Assembly: GCA_030727885.1 (NCBI GenBank)
Contig: JANRAT010000017.1
Coordinates: 5,441 to 11,450 of the forward strand
Source: Rhodospirillales bacterium
Lineage (GTDB): Bacteria; Pseudomonadota; Alphaproteobacteria; Rhodospirillales; Casp-alpha2
Direction of reading: 5' to 3'
DNA: 6,010 nt
Below are positions 1-6,010 of the stretch, in pieces. The notes under the pieces are model-generated. The model ran no database searches. It worked only from the letters and a program-made list of their open reading frames with translations, and was not told the origin of the DNA. The stretch's first letter is position 1. Each line of letters begins with the position of its first letter. Made by a program: the position numbers and the translations under genes.

Positions 1-378
1 GGTAATGGTTGGCAAAAGCCTTGCTGTCGCTTGTCGCCAGTCTGGAAAAACACCGCCTGTCGTCAGGTATGAAATGCCAAGGATAAATTGTCTTAGACCA
101 GACGGGATGCGGCCTTCACGCGATGCTTTGACAAGGGCATGGGAATGCGGTCGGCAGGAAACGAAAAGCGGTGATGACCAATCGTGTGACTTGATCATAT
201 CGGGCAGCGCTTCGGGCGAGGTGCCGGCATGGTCGGGATTTTCGGTTTCGCTGAGCAGGATCACGTGATCGCCTGCACCTGCCAGATGTTCGGCAAAAGT
301 CCGCATACGCAATGCAGAAACATGCTGTCGCAGGGGATGCACATGATTGACGACAACGATCCGCAGTTGTGATGTCAT
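1..378 (-). CDS. GT4-type glycosyltransferase, N-terminal part only (3' end beyond window)
   Basis: The frame is open from an ATG at 376-378 to the left edge and gives 126 residues without a stop. The protein starts with a beta strand (IVVVNHVHP, residues 7-15), then RTFAEHLAGAGDHVILLSE (26-44). This is the usual first strand, helix and second strand of the acceptor domain of GT4 GT-B enzymes. Residues 71-120 include a GGVFPDW stretch (108-114), as found in relatives where the acceptor domain continues. The donor-binding half with its E-x7-E motif lies outside the window. An in-frame TGA at 406-408 with no ATG, GTG or TTG before 378 fixes the start; a weak purine stretch (GGGAAAAG) precedes it directly. 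It is the last gene of the visible operon, 31 bases after its upstream neighbour. Glycosyl transfer in surface-glycan assembly is inferred from family and context; donor and acceptor are unknown. Confidence 0.82.
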   Translation of the reverse strand, partial: MTSQLRIVVVNHVHPLRQHVSALRMRTFAEHLAGAGDHVILLSETENPDHAGTSPEALPDMIKSHDWSSPLFVSCRPHSHALVKASREGRIPSGLRQFILGISYLTTGGVFPDWRQATARLLPTIT

Positions 379-413
379 CTTTTCCCAAAGACCGAATATA
401 TAGGATCATTCAT
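375..413 (-). other. 12-codon bridging mini-ORF, possibly a coupling leader
   Basis: A short frame encodes MNDPIYSVFGKR and exactly fills the gap between the two neighbouring glycosyltransferase genes. Its ATG (411-413) overlaps the upstream stop codon (410-412) as ATGA. Its own TGA (375-377) overlaps the downstream start (376-378), again as ATGA. This is seen directly. A role in passing ribosomes from one gene to the next is inference; with only 12 codons, chance is a real alternative. The purine stretch that could serve as ribosome binding site for the downstream gene lies inside its 3' end. Confidence 0.25.
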
Positions 414-1558
414 GATGCACTCTTTCGCTTGGCAATCGCCCGTTCAAAGCAATTGAGCAAACGGTCGACGTGTCCATCCCAACTGTATTCGGATGTCGGA
501 TAAACAAGAGTTAGGTTTTTCAGGTTTTCCCTGAAATCAACATCGGTATCGAGCTTCTGAATGGCGTTGACCAGCGATTGCGCCGAGGTTGCCTTGAAAT
601 AATCGGCAGCATCTTTGCAGATTTCCCGGTGAACGGGTGTGTCAGCAGCGACAGTGGGCAAACCTGCCGCCATGGCTTCTGCCAGGGGGTGGCCAAAGGT
701 TTCTGAAAGTGAGGCTGTCACAAACACATCATGAGCGTGGTAAAGTGATGGCAATTCGTCATAAGCGACGGCACCGAGCAGTGTTGTGTCACCGCGTTCG
801 ACGCCTTTCTTGACGAGAAAGACATCTTTGGCACCACCGGGCGTGTCCGATATGTCGTTGAGACTTATCGTCAGCGATAAATGCGTCGGAATACCCATTT
901 CATTCAGGATGCGTGTTGCTTCGGCAATCAGGCCGGGCTGCTTGTGGGGGTAATATGCCGAAACGACAAGCAGTTTCAGGACGTTCTTGTCCCGCCAAGG
1001 ACGTGGAGTTTTCGCCGGTACAAAGTGATCAAGTCTGGTGCCGTAAATATTTTTCTCGACCCGTTCCGTCATGTCATCAGCCCACAAGCCTAAAAGGTCG
1101 ATCAGCGCGTCAGTCGGCGTCATGACGATTTCCGAGGCGCGAGCAGACGCCAGTATCAGTTTGCGCCGCAAGGTCCGAGTGTAGGCAGCCTTTGGCCCCA
1201 GGCTCGGTGCGATATTTCCCAGATATTCGGGATCAAACAGACCGCCTTCGCGGATCAGGAGGACCTGAGGAACAGGGGGGGCTAAAAGCCCGAAGTTTGC
1301 AGATGAATACAGAACGTCCGGGTTTATCCTTTTTACGGCACGTCGCCAGAATGTCTGTTCCCAGATCGCCCGGGTAATCGGGCGCATATTGGTTACCGGG
1401 AACAATTCTGTTTCAACATCCTCGGAAGTCAGCTCGCTTGGTTCCTGCAATGCAAATACAGCATCTATCTTCCGCGCCTTGAATGATCGCATCAGGTTTC
1501 GGGTATACGTAATGATACCGCCACGGCGTGCCGACAATGCGTTTACAAGAATTCTCAT
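410..1558 (-). CDS. GT4 family glycosyltransferase
   Basis: A complete 382-residue GT-B enzyme, normal length for GT4. The N-terminal acceptor domain opens with MRILVNALSA and a GG-x3-Y loop (G13, G14, Y18), the usual phosphate-proximal glycine motif. WEQ (66-68) and SSANFG (85-90) mark a subfamily shared with the gene at 4932-6010. The donor domain begins near 194 (LKLLVVSAYYPHK, with K206 as the likely diphosphate-binding lysine) and carries the E-x7-E motif with E286 and E294 in SETFGHPLAEAMAAGLP. It is predicted to be a retaining enzyme using a nucleotide sugar at the cytoplasmic face of the inner membrane; the sugar cannot be told. No signal peptide or membrane segment is visible. The start is well set: its ATG overlaps the upstream stop as ATGA (1555-1558), with AGGG just upstream, suggesting translational coupling. 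Confidence 0.93.
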   Translation of the reverse strand: MRILVNALSARRGGIITYTRNLMRSFKARKIDAVFALQEPSELTSEDVETELFPVTNMRPITRAIWEQTFWRRAVKRINPDVLYSSANFGLLAPPVPQVLLIREGGLFDPEYLGNIAPSLGPKAAYTRTLRRKLILASARASEIVMTPTDALIDLLGLWADDMTERVEKNIYGTRLDHFVPAKTPRPWRDKNVLKLLVVSAYYPHKQPGLIAEATRILNEMGIPTHLSLTISLNDISDTPGGAKDVFLVKKGVERGDTTLLGAVAYDELPSLYHAHDVFVTASLSETFGHPLAEAMAAGLPTVAADTPVHREICKDAADYFKATSAQSLVNAIQKLDTDVDFRENLKNLTLVYPTSEYSWDGHVDRLLNCFERAIAKRKSAS

Positions 1559-2637
1559 TGGCCCTGAACTTTCCCAAGTCTAATCAATTCATTATATACG
1601 CGTGTCAGATTGGCACGATGGTCCATGGATAATTCTTCAACCCGTTGCCTGGCGGCTTCGGCAACGCGCCGGCGCTGGTCATTCTTGCCCAACCATGTGG
1701 CACAGATGTCGCTCAGCTCATTATCGTTTGAGAAAAATACAGCTTCCTGACCCTCGCGAAATATTCCTTCGATTTCCGGATTTCTTTCATGGGCCATAAA
1801 ACCAGCGCATCCTGGGATTTCGATGGACCGGCAAGTTTGTAAATCGCGATTTGCGTGCCTCAAAAAACACAGATTAATATCACTGGCTGCGATGACTTTT
1901 GCAAATTCATCATTATAGGCAGGTCGGCCTTCGATCTTCAGTTTATCGTGAAGCGATTTCATGCTGTCCCAACCGTTCCCCCAGACCCGTACCTCATACC
2001 CTGACTGTGCCAAATGCAAAACCGATTTTGCGCGGGGCTCTTCATAAGTGCCAATGAAACTGACCGGTGCAGCATATCGGATTTTGTCATCCGGACTGAT
2101 GGCATAAGGGCGGTGGATTTCGGGGGCATAGCTGTTATTGACGAACAGCATATGGCGTACGCCGAGTGCAGGAATCTCATTTGCATCAGTGTTGAATGAT
2201 TTGGTCGTTACCCAAAGATCGATATGGGGCATAGCCGCTTCCAGCCAGCGTGTGCGCAGGCGAGGATTCATCATGTCATCTTCGGAATACCATACGATCG
2301 ACAGGGCCGGATTCTTTTGCTTAACAGCGCGGAGCGTATCTGCCCTGATCATATCCGCAGCATCCAGCCACAGTATATCCGTATTACCTGTTATGGCCGC
2401 AAGAATGGCTTGATTGGCACCCGCCGGGTCGCCAGGTACCCGAAGCCGGTATCGAATACGCGTGACCAGTGAAGGTCGTGTCTCGTAATTATGTCCCTCA
2501 GGGGTTATCGGGATGCAGGTGAGTGGGCATCCCATAGTTTTGATCGCAGCGACCCGTTGCAGGGTTCTGGAAGCATCGAACATCTGTCCGACGATAACCA
2601 CGGAGGGCGGCGACTGCCATTGAGGTTCAATGACCAT
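1555..2637 (-). CDS. CgeB-like glycosyltransferase (Glyco_trans_1_2 type C-terminus)
   Basis: A 360-residue protein unlike its GT4 neighbours. It begins with VVIVGQMFDASRT (13-25). A middle part with YSEDDMMN (117-124) and DLWVTTKSFN (140-149) is typical of CgeB-like proteins. The second half starts with FIGTYEEPRA (194-203) and EVRVWGNGW (215-223). It continues to RSIEIPGCAGFMAHE (270-284) and EGQEAVFF (295-302), the conserved nucleotide-sugar-side region of the CgeB / PF13524 type. No canonical GT4 E-x7-E is seen; E273 of SIEIPG sits where the family's conserved Glu usually is. CgeB itself is a Bacillus spore-surface glycosylation protein, and relatives occur in glycan clusters of many Gram-negatives. 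Here sugar transfer to the growing glycan is inferred. It overlaps the upstream gene by 11 bases and the downstream one by ATGA. The ATG at 2635-2637 has only a weak ribosome site, consistent with coupling. Confidence 0.85.
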   Translation of the reverse strand: MVIEPQWQSPPSVVIVGQMFDASRTLQRVAAIKTMGCPLTCIPITPEGHNYETRPSLVTRIRYRLRVPGDPAGANQAILAAITGNTDILWLDAADMIRADTLRAVKQKNPALSIVWYSEDDMMNPRLRTRWLEAAMPHIDLWVTTKSFNTDANEIPALGVRHMLFVNNSYAPEIHRPYAISPDDKIRYAAPVSFIGTYEEPRAKSVLHLAQSGYEVRVWGNGWDSMKSLHDKLKIEGRPAYNDEFAKVIAASDINLCFLRHANRDLQTCRSIEIPGCAGFMAHERNPEIEGIFREGQEAVFFSNDNELSDICATWLGKNDQRRRVAEAARQRVEELSMDHRANLTRVYNELIRLGKVQGQ

Positions 2638-3742
2638 GGTTTACGGCCACTTCGTTCAGCGCCTGATTGAGGCCTTTGATGTCGGCATCATAGCCCCAAT
2701 GGAGAATTTTCTCAGCCGCATAGGCACCCATCTGTGATGAATCCGTAAGGCATTCTGCGATAGCCTCGCTGAGTGCCTGTGCATTGCCCGTTGGGAAAAC
2801 GATGCCGCTTCTACCATCGACCAGATCGGGTGCACAGCCAACCTCATCACTGACGACAACTGGTGTGCCGCAGGCCATGGCTTCATTAACGGCGAGCCCC
2901 CAAGGTTCGCGTTCTGAGGGCAGAACAAACACGTCAGACATATCGTAATAAGCCGGCAGTTCGCTCTGGTTGACGAATCCTGCAAACACGGCATCAGGCG
3001 CCATCTCTTGCAATTCGCTTTTCATTTCGCCGTCACCGACGAAAAGCAAAACCGGCTTTGGATCACTCTGTGCCAGTCTGGACATGGCGTCGACCAGAAG
3101 ATCGGGGCGTTTGCGGCGTGACAGTTTTCCACTGAACAGGACAACCGCTGCGTTTGCAGGTATGCCAATACGCGATTTAAGCGCCTCTTTGTTTTCACGG
3201 GCATTGGCCGCGGCATCCCTGAAGGCATCATTGTCGACGGCATAGGGCATTGAAAATATACGACCATTCTCAATGCCGTGATCATTATAATAGGCAGCAT
3301 TCAAGCTGCCGATCGCCAAAAATGCAGTGCAGCGGGAAAAAATGCCGTTGAGATAAAATCGCTTGATCCAACCCCGAATGCCGGCACCGTCCGGCATTGC
3401 CAATGTGCAGTTTTCTCCACGCATCAGGACCGGTTTATCGAGTTTTTCAGCGATCCGCAGGGCTTTGCGTAATGTCATTGTTTGCCATCCATGCATCCAA
3501 AGGACGTCACATGCAGCAATTTCACGTTCCAGATCAATGTCGTTGAGGGCGGCAAAGTCGTAGCCATCAGTCAGCGGCACATCCCATTTTATTTCCTGCT
3601 TGAACCCCTCGTCGTAATAGCGATGTTCGGGCGCCAAACGCTCAAACAGCACGCGCAGATCAATATGCGCTTCGGAAGCAATCCGGCGCAGCAAGGGGGC
3701 CTGATACTGTATGGGGTGTGATACCAGATATGTCAGTTTAAT
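2627..3742 (-). CDS. GT4 family glycosyltransferase with non-standard start codon
   Basis: A GT-B enzyme of about 371 residues if translation begins at ATT (3740-3742). The first in-frame standard start is TTG at 3692-3694, but the frame upstream reads KLTYLVSHPIQYQAPLL, the conserved first strand and loop of this GT4 subfamily. The true start must therefore lie near 3736-3748, where only ATT, ATA (3746-3748) or CTG (3734-3736) are present. An in-frame TGA at 3755-3757 bounds it. Numbered from ATT: LMRGEN (106-111); AIGSLNAAYY (143-152), the domain linker; FSGKLSRRKRP (203-213), with the basic diphosphate-binding residues; FVGDGEM (234-240); and E-x7-E with E279 and E287 in EREPWGLAVNEAMACGTP. 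All expected catalytic-site motifs are intact, so it is probably active in glycan assembly. It starts about two bases after the upstream stop and overlaps the next gene by 11. The gene call is sure; the exact start is not. Confidence 0.88.
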   Translation of the reverse strand: MKLTYLVSHPIQYQAPLLRRIASEAHIDLRVLFERLAPEHRYYDEGFKQEIKWDVPLTDGYDFAALNDIDLEREIAACDVLWMHGWQTMTLRKALRIAEKLDKPVLMRGENCTLAMPDGAGIRGWIKRFYLNGIFSRCTAFLAIGSLNAAYYNDHGIENGRIFSMPYAVDNDAFRDAAANARENKEALKSRIGIPANAAVVLFSGKLSRRKRPDLLVDAMSRLAQSDPKPVLLFVGDGEMKSELQEMAPDAVFAGFVNQSELPAYYDMSDVFVLPSEREPWGLAVNEAMACGTPVVVSDEVGCAPDLVDGRSGIVFPTGNAQALSEAIAECLTDSSQMGAYAAEKILHWGYDADIKGLNQALNEVAVNHGH

Positions 3743-3744
3743 TG

Positions 3745-4935
3745 TTATAACGTGTCACCCCAGGTTTTGTGCCAAAGATCAGATACAGTATCTTCGAAGC
3801 GCTGCATGCCATAGTATTCTTCAATATGCGCGCGGGCGTTTCGTCCCAGTCTGTCCCGCTCAGCACGATCAGTGCAGATTCCAGCAATGGCATCGGCCAT
3901 TTCCTGCGGGTCATCGTTTACCAGCCGCCCGGTTTTGCCATCTATGACGTAATCCTCAGGCCCGCCACAGCGGGTTGAAACAACGGGCACGCCGGTTGCC
4001 ATGGCTTCGATGCCAGCGATGCCAAGTCCTTCTTTGCCCGAGGGAAAAACAAAGACGTCGATGTTCTTGTAGAATTCGGTGAGACCCTGATCACTTAGCC
4101 AACCGGTCCAGTTTATGTGTCCTGCTATTCCCAGACGTTGGATATGTGCCGATAACATGGGTGTTGGTGCCCCCGTCAGGCTCAATGATACACTCTCGCC
4201 CTGCTGAATGAGGATACGCAATGCGCTCAGTAACAGGGGGATGTTTTTTCGGGGATCGTCGGTGCGACCGGCAAAACCTATGATGCCGGTCGGCACGGTT
4301 TTTGGGGGAGAGAAGGTCTTCGTATCAACAGGGACGGGGACTGTTTTGAAATTTTCCCGATTGCCACCCGCTGCGATCAGGCTGTCGCGTGTATAATTGC
4401 TTACCGTCATAAACTTTGCATTGCCACTGAGAATGCGTTTCTCGAGCCTACGTTGAACGGGGCCGATGAATGCCCAGTCGATCAAACGCCTTGCCGCCGG
4501 CATGGCGGCTCGACGGTGATAACGGTCATCGATCATCGTACTGGCGCACCAGACCAGAAAAGGTTTTTTAATCCCGGCGAGTAGATTTGACACAATTACA
4601 GTGCCCCCGACGGCAATATGGCGATCATACTGGCCAATTGTCTCTCGCCAGCGATTAGTTGGAAGATAGTACGTATATTCTAACTCCGGCAAAAAACAGC
4701 CGATGGCAATGCTTGGAAAGTCCTCAAAGCAGGTGCCCGACATTACCGAGGGGGATATTCCGCTCAACAACTGCCAACTGGTAACGACGAGTTCGGGGTG
4801 ATCAGACAGCGTTGCATAATAGGCAATGGTTACCTGATGTCCCCGGCGCCTCAGAAATTGAGCCAATATCCTGGCCTTGGTTGGAACTCCGCCTTTGAAT
4901 GGCGGCAATGTGACGATCAGGACCGACGTGCTCAT
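3745..4935 (-). CDS. GT4 family glycosyltransferase
   Basis: A 396-residue GT-B enzyme. I chose the ATG at 4933-4935 because it gives the typical N-terminus SVLIVTLPPFKGGVPTKA and forms an ATGA overlap with the upstream stop. An in-frame ATG at 4972-4974 would add 13 residues without family character and lie deep in the upstream gene. Features: GGV loop (15-17), RRRGHQVTIAYY (29-40), and a linker VSNYTRDSLI (178-187) followed by VPVPVDTKTF (199-208). The donor domain opens with GFAGRTDDPRKN (220-231; R224 and K230 are candidate diphosphate ligands). E-x7-E is E302 and E310 in SGKEGLGIAGIEAMATGVP. CGGPEDYVIDGKTG (323-336) completes the signature. It is predicted to be a retaining nucleotide-sugar glycosyltransferase in the cytoplasm or at the inner membrane; substrate unknown. 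It ends in TAA (3745-3747), next to the odd start of the following gene. Confidence 0.93.
   Translation of the reverse strand: MSTSVLIVTLPPFKGGVPTKARILAQFLRRRGHQVTIAYYATLSDHPELVVTSWQLLSGISPSVMSGTCFEDFPSIAIGCFLPELEYTYYLPTNRWRETIGQYDRHIAVGGTVIVSNLLAGIKKPFLVWCASTMIDDRYHRRAAMPAARRLIDWAFIGPVQRRLEKRILSGNAKFMTVSNYTRDSLIAAGGNRENFKTVPVPVDTKTFSPPKTVPTGIIGFAGRTDDPRKNIPLLLSALRILIQQGESVSLSLTGAPTPMLSAHIQRLGIAGHINWTGWLSDQGLTEFYKNIDVFVFPSGKEGLGIAGIEAMATGVPVVSTRCGGPEDYVIDGKTGRLVNDDPQEMADAIAGICTDRAERDRLGRNARAHIEEYYGMQRFEDTVSDLWHKTWGDTL
3755..3760 (-). promoter_or_regulatory. Candidate ribosome binding site for the gene starting near 3742
   Basis: On the minus strand GGGTGA lies within the last codons of the upstream gene and can pair with the 3' end of 16S rRNA. 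It lies 6 bases before ATA (3746-3748) and 12 bases before ATT (3740-3742). Spacing favours ATA, which would also overlap the upstream TAA; alignment to the family N-terminus favours ATT. It lies too far, about 60 bases, from the TTG at 3692-3694 to serve that codon. Confidence 0.4.
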
Positions 4936-6010
4936 CGGTAATGCGGCTTTTCCAGTGATCCCACATCGATGCAATCACGCAGAACGGCTGTCGTTTGTTC
5001 CGCGGTTTTCTTCCAGGTGAATTGCTTTGAACGCAATAGGGCTTTAGCGCCAAGTGTTTTTTGCAGCTCTGGATCAGACAGGAGCTGCTCAATTCTTGCG
5101 GCAATGTCATTGGCGTCATAGGGGTCAAACAACAATCCGGAATCGCCGATGACTTCCGGCATAGCTGCGGTTTTTGAGCATGCGATCGGCGCCCCTGCGG
5201 ACATTGCTTCGAGCAAGGGGTTGCCAAACGTTTCAACAACTGAAGGAAACACGAATATCAGACAGGATCGATAAAGATCTTCGATCTCTCTCATGCCGAG
5301 GTGCCCCATGAACCGAACGTCTTTTTCGATGCCAAGCTTCTGAACGAGTGACCGGATCCGTTCTGCATAATGGCTATCGATTTCTCTGCCGACGATATTC
5401 AGACGCAATGCCGGATGACGTGATTTGATCAGCGCGAAGGCTTCAACCAGTGAATGATAATTTTTTTGAATGTAGATATCGGAAACAGCCAGCAGATCAA
5501 CGCGAGGCTCATGCTCAACGTCGCGTGGCGTGGTTACAGGTGTTGCGCCATGATAAACGACATCCAGTTTGCGCATCAGAAATGATGGCAGATTGAAGGT
5601 CAGAATGCGTGCTGCATAATTTGAAACGGCGATCGCCAGTTTACAGGTGATGAAGGAGATAAATGTCGCAATCGACAAGATGGTCCAATACAACGCCGGT
5701 TTGATACGGTCGATATGACGAATGACCGAGACTGCGTTACGCAACAAAATAACATGGTTCTTGGCAAAGATTGGACCGTAGTTGGCGGGAGAAAATACCA
5801 CGCTTGCGCCCATAGCATTTGTAATGAGAGGTAATGAGAACTGTTCCCAGATGAAGGTCGAAAAAAATGTCGGCCTGAATGTAAAAACCGTGACGTGGAT
5901 TCCGTCAGGGATAGGGTAAAATAATTCAAACTGATCTATATGAATAAGAAGATGGAACTCGATGTTTGACTGCATTGCCAGCTCTGGAAGCGTTTTGCGC
6001 AGATATGTAA
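4932..6010 (-). CDS. GT4 family glycosyltransferase, 5' end beyond window
   Basis: The frame stays open to the right edge; 358 residues are visible. The first are TYLRKTLPELA, the helix that follows the glycine loop in GT4 acceptor domains. The Met at 5973-5975 is therefore internal, and perhaps 10-25 residues are missing. Numbered from that Met: WEQ (43-45), SPANYG (62-67), the linker VSNYAARIL (117-125), LLAVSDIYIQK (161-171, K171 a likely diphosphate ligand), RLNIVG (191-196), and E-x7-E with E248 and E256 in VETFGNPLLEAMSAGAP. The WEQ and S-x-A-N motifs are shared, at the same spacing, with the gene at 410-1558, marking a paralogue. A hydrophobic stretch (about 94-117) may attach it to the membrane. 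It is the first visible gene of the operon and ends in an ATGA overlap with the next. Role: sugar transfer in surface-glycan assembly, inferred; donor and acceptor unknown. Confidence 0.92.
   Translation of the reverse strand, partial: TYLRKTLPELAMQSNIEFHLLIHIDQFELFYPIPDGIHVTVFTFRPTFFSTFIWEQFSLPLITNAMGASVVFSPANYGPIFAKNHVILLRNAVSVIRHIDRIKPALYWTILSIATFISFITCKLAIAVSNYAARILTFNLPSFLMRKLDVVYHGATPVTTPRDVEHEPRVDLLAVSDIYIQKNYHSLVEAFALIKSRHPALRLNIVGREIDSHYAERIRSLVQKLGIEKDVRFMGHLGMREIEDLYRSCLIFVFPSVVETFGNPLLEAMSAGAPIACSKTAAMPEVIGDSGLLFDPYDANDIAARIEQLLSDPELQKTLGAKALLRSKQFTWKKTAEQTTAVLRDCIDVGSLEKPHYR

Noticed and set aside
116..409. Minus-strand ORF of 97 codons starting at 409
   Set aside because: It lies in another frame over the N-terminal coding region at 1-378. 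Its product is Cys/Arg-rich without family features, while the 378 frame gives a clear GT4 N-terminus.
379..440. Possible internal promoter or small inverted repeat (atcat-tc-atgat) before the last gene
   Set aside because: No -35/-10 pair with suitable spacing is visible, and the inverted repeat has only five-base arms and no T-run, so neither promoter nor terminator is supported.
5..4396. Several plus-strand ORFs of 60-90 codons
   Set aside because: All are antisense to well-supported glycosyltransferase genes, have low-complexity Arg/Ser/Cys-rich products and no recognisable domain.
4933..4974. Longer start (ATG at 4972-4974) for the gene ending at 3745
   Set aside because: It adds 13 residues with no family similarity and a long overlap; the ATG at 4933-4935 gives a typical N-terminus and an ATGA overlap.
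4802..5239. Minus-strand ORF of 145 codons
   Set aside because: Out-of-frame shadow across the end of one glycosyltransferase gene and the start of the next, both of which show conserved motifs here.
5821..5840. Two tandem copies of a 10-base unit (gtaatgagag / gtaatgagaa)
   Set aside because: Only two imperfect copies inside a coding region; the period is not a multiple of three and the encoded protein stays normal, so probably chance.
5461..5867. Two seven-base A/T runs (5461-5467 and 5861-5867) as possible phase-variation or frameshift sites
   Set aside because: Both runs keep the frame, and the protein on both sides matches the family; runs of seven are common by chance and no alternative product makes sense.

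Overview
The window is a stretch of a glycan-biosynthesis locus. All six genes lie on the minus strand, so transcription runs from position 6010 towards 1. Every gene is a predicted glycosyltransferase: five are GT-B fold enzymes of the GT4 ('group 1') type, and one, in the middle of the transcribed series, is a CgeB-like glycosyltransferase. Two genes run off the window. The first transcribed gene lacks its N-terminus at the right edge. The last keeps only 126 N-terminal residues at the left edge.

In transcription order: (a) 6010-4932, GT4, 5' end cut off; (b) 4935-3745, GT4, complete; (c) 3742-2627, GT4, complete but with no ATG, GTG or TTG codon where its conserved N-terminus begins; (d) 2637-1555, CgeB-like glycosyltransferase; (e) 1558-410, GT4, a distant paralogue of (a); (f) 378-1, GT4 N-terminal domain. 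Spacing is very tight: ATGA overlaps at a/b and d/e, an 11-base overlap at c/d, about two bases at b/c and 31 bases at e/f. This is what one translationally coupled operon looks like. The e/f gap is itself exactly bridged by a 12-codon ORF joined by ATGA at both ends. I see no terminator, tRNA, CRISPR array, insertion sequence or attachment site, and no gene-free stretch above 300 bases.

Together the genes probably add successive sugars to a lipid-linked surface glycan such as an exopolysaccharide, capsule or O-antigen repeat unit, working at the cytoplasmic face of the inner membrane. This is inferred from the run of glycosyltransferases. No polymerase, flippase, sugar-nucleotide synthesis gene or priming transferase is visible, so the polymer and its sugars cannot be named.

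The base composition is balanced (about half GC by eye) and the proteins look like those of Gram-negative Pseudomonadota. An alphaproteobacterium is a plausible but weakly supported guess. Nothing here indicates a defence system or a new class of system. The most interesting points are the unusual start of gene (c), the bridging mini-ORF, and the paralogous pair (a)/(e).
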